Positions 4,413 through 5,732 of a DNA stretch of 5,732 nt are shown one piece after another; positions within the stretch are counted from its first letter, which is position 1, and the number at the start of each line of letters is the position of its first letter. The notes beneath the pieces are model-generated. The model saw only the letters and a program-made list of their open reading frames with translations. It ran no database searches and was not told where the DNA came from. The translations under genes and the position numbers were made by a program. Source of the stretch: Pseudomonas sp. (lineage in GTDB: Bacteria > Pseudomonadota > Gammaproteobacteria > Pseudomonadales > Pseudomonadaceae); contig JAPLSD010000677.1 of NCBI GenBank assembly GCA_026398835.1, positions 1 through 5,732 on the forward strand, written 5' to 3'.

Positions 4413-5732
4413 ATGCGTATCAAAGTCCACTGCCAGAATCGCATCGGCATCCTGCGCGACATTCTCAATCTGCTGGTGGAGTACGGGATCAACGTCGCCC
4501 GCGGGGAAGTCGGCGGCGAGCACGGCAATGCTATCTACCTGCATTGCCCGAATCTGATCAACATCCAGTTCCAGGCGCTGCGTCCGAAATTCGAGGCGAT
4601 TGCCGGTGTGTTCGGCGTCAAGCGGGTAGGGCTGATGCCCAGCGAGCGTCGGCATATGGAGCTCAACGCGTTGCTGGGGGCGCTGGAGTTTCCGGTGCTG
4701 TCCATCGACATGGGCGGCTCCATTGTTGCGGCGAACCGCGCGGCGGCACAGTTGCTCGGTGTGCGGGTAGACGAGGTGCCGGGGATTCCGCTGTCGCGCT
4801 ATGCCGAAGATTTCGATTTGCCTGAACTGGTTCGCGCCAACAAGTCGCGGATCAATGGCCTGCGGGTCAAGGTCAAGGGCGATGTATTTTTGGCCGATAT
4901 CGCGCCGCTGCAATCGGAGCATGACGACAGCGAGGCCATGGCTGGGGCCGTGCTGACGCTGCACCGGGCGGATCGGGTCGGCGAGCGTATCTACAATGTG
5001 CGCAAGCAGGAACTGCGCGGCTTTGACAGCATTTTCCAGAGTTCTAAAGTCATGGCGGCGGTGGTTCGCGAAGCGCGCCGCATGGCGCCGCTGGATGCGC
5101 CGCTGCTGATCGAGGGCGAGACCGGTACCGGCAAGGAGTTGTTGGCCCGCGCCTGTCACCTGGCCAGTCCGCGTGGGCAGTCACCGTTGATGGCGCTCAA
5201 CTGCGCCGGTTTGCCGGAGTCGATGGCCGAGACCGAGCTGTTCGGTTATGGCCCGGGTGCATTCGAAGGCGCGCGGGCCGAAGGTAAGCTCGGTCTGCTG
5301 GAACTGACGGCGGGTGGCACGCTGTTTCTGGATGGCGTAGGGGAAATGAGCCCGCGTTTGCAGGTCAAGCTGCTGCGCTTTTTGCAGGATGGCTGCTTCC
5401 GACGGGTGGGCAGCGACGAAGAGGTTTATCTGGATGTGCGGGTGATTTGCGCGACTCAGGTCGACCTGTCTGAGTTGTGTGCCCGTGGTGAGTTTCGTCA
5501 GGACCTTTACCATCGGCTTAACGTGCTGTCCCTGCATATCCCTCCGTTGCGCGAATGCCTCGACGGTTTGACGCCGCTGGTGGAGCACTTTCTTGATCAG
5601 GCCAGCCGGCAGATCGGTTGCCCCTTGCCGAAACTGGCGCCGGCGGCGATGGATCGGCTCAGTCATTACCACTGGCCGGGCAACGTCCGGCAATTGGAGA
5701 ACGTGTTGTTTCAGGCGGTTTCGTTGTGTGAA
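4413..5732 (+). CDS. phhR: TyrR-family aromatic amino acid response regulator, C-terminus cut by window edge
   Basis: PhhR is the DNA-binding activator of the phh operon. The first 440 residues are present; the family runs to about 515, so the C-terminal helix-turn-helix is missing. Domains: an N-terminal ACT domain (about 1-75, with VHCQNRIGILRDIL), a PAS domain (about 83-135), a linker, then an AAA+ sigma54-activator-type domain (about 205-435). Within it are Walker A GETGTGKE (235-242), the loop GAFEGA (282-287) where sigma54 activators have GAFTGA, Walker B LFLDG (304-308) where DE is usual, sensor I region DVRVICATQ (341-349), an arginine-finger region FRQDLYHRLN (361-370) and sensor II WPGNVRQLEN (421-430). 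The changed loop and Walker B suggest it does not act as a normal sigma54 remodeller, consistent with TyrR-like behaviour. The Shine-Dalgarno is weak (GGA at 4403-4405). It is transcribed divergently from phhA. TyrR-family identity is certain; PhhR is assigned by context. Confidence 0.95.
   Translation, partial: MRIKVHCQNRIGILRDILNLLVEYGINVARGEVGGEHGNAIYLHCPNLINIQFQALRPKFEAIAGVFGVKRVGLMPSERRHMELNALLGALEFPVLSIDMGGSIVAANRAAAQLLGVRVDEVPGIPLSRYAEDFDLPELVRANKSRINGLRVKVKGDVFLADIAPLQSEHDDSEAMAGAVLTLHRADRVGERIYNVRKQELRGFDSIFQSSKVMAAVVREARRMAPLDAPLLIEGETGTGKELLARACHLASPRGQSPLMALNCAGLPESMAETELFGYGPGAFEGARAEGKLGLLELTAGGTLFLDGVGEMSPRLQVKLLRFLQDGCFRRVGSDEEVYLDVRVICATQVDLSELCARGEFRQDLYHRLNVLSLHIPPLRECLDGLTPLVEHFLDQASRQIGCPLPKLAPAAMDRLSHYHWPGNVRQLENVLFQAVSLCE

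Noticed and set aside
4362..5159. 265-codon minus-strand frame opposite phhR
   Set aside because: Low-complexity Arg/Gln/His-rich product lying over the ACT, PAS and early AAA+ coding region of PhhR; a shadow frame.
5181..5693. 170-codon minus-strand frame opposite the AAA+ part of phhR
   Set aside because: Same reason: Gln/Arg-rich antisense frame over a strongly conserved domain.
1..5732. tRNA or rRNA genes, CRISPR arrays, insertion sequences, phage genes
   Set aside because: No cloverleaf-like segment, spaced repeat array, transposase frame or target duplication was seen; the window is a chromosomal metabolic locus.

Overview
The window is GC-rich, gene-dense bacterial DNA. It closely matches the phenylalanine-hydroxylase (phh) locus of fluorescent pseudomonads, most likely the Pseudomonas fluorescens group. 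That assignment rests on the gene set and order (divergent phhR facing phhA-phhB-aminotransferase) and on protein motifs recalled from the families. No database search was possible.

Layout from left to right. Positions 1-965 (minus) hold the first 321 residues of an MFS transporter of the YhhS/YfcJ type, cut by the left edge. Two small minus-strand genes follow: a 60-residue helical protein (1103-1285) and a 43-residue hydrophilic Pro/Gln/Glu-rich protein (1361-1492) with a strong ribosome binding site. A perfect 13-bp inverted repeat (1311-1344) separates them, and a terminator-like hairpin lies after the 60-residue gene. Positions 1682-4133 (minus) are the operon phhA (phenylalanine 4-hydroxylase), phhB (pterin-4a-carbinolamine dehydratase) and phhC (aromatic aminotransferase), with a hairpin 8 bases past its end. 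Positions 4134-4412 are the divergent control region, with a TyrR/PhhR-type operator, a good sigma70-like promoter for phhR and a leader hairpin. Positions 4413-5732 (plus) are the first 440 residues of PhhR, cut by the right edge.

How the genes work together: PhhR is a TyrR-family regulator with ACT, PAS and AAA+ domains. It should sense aromatic amino acids and activate the operon. PhhA converts phenylalanine to tyrosine using a tetrahydropterin, PhhB dehydrates the spent 4a-carbinolamine so the cofactor can be recycled, and PhhC transaminates tyrosine to 4-hydroxyphenylpyruvate, the entry to the homogentisate pathway. The transporter and the two small genes have no demonstrated link to this pathway.

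This is mostly a known system. The points most worth a second look are the altered sigma54-contact loop (GAFEGA) and altered Walker B (LFLDG) of PhhR, the hairpin built over the phhA stop codon, the 43-residue gene, and the perfect inverted repeat between the two small genes.
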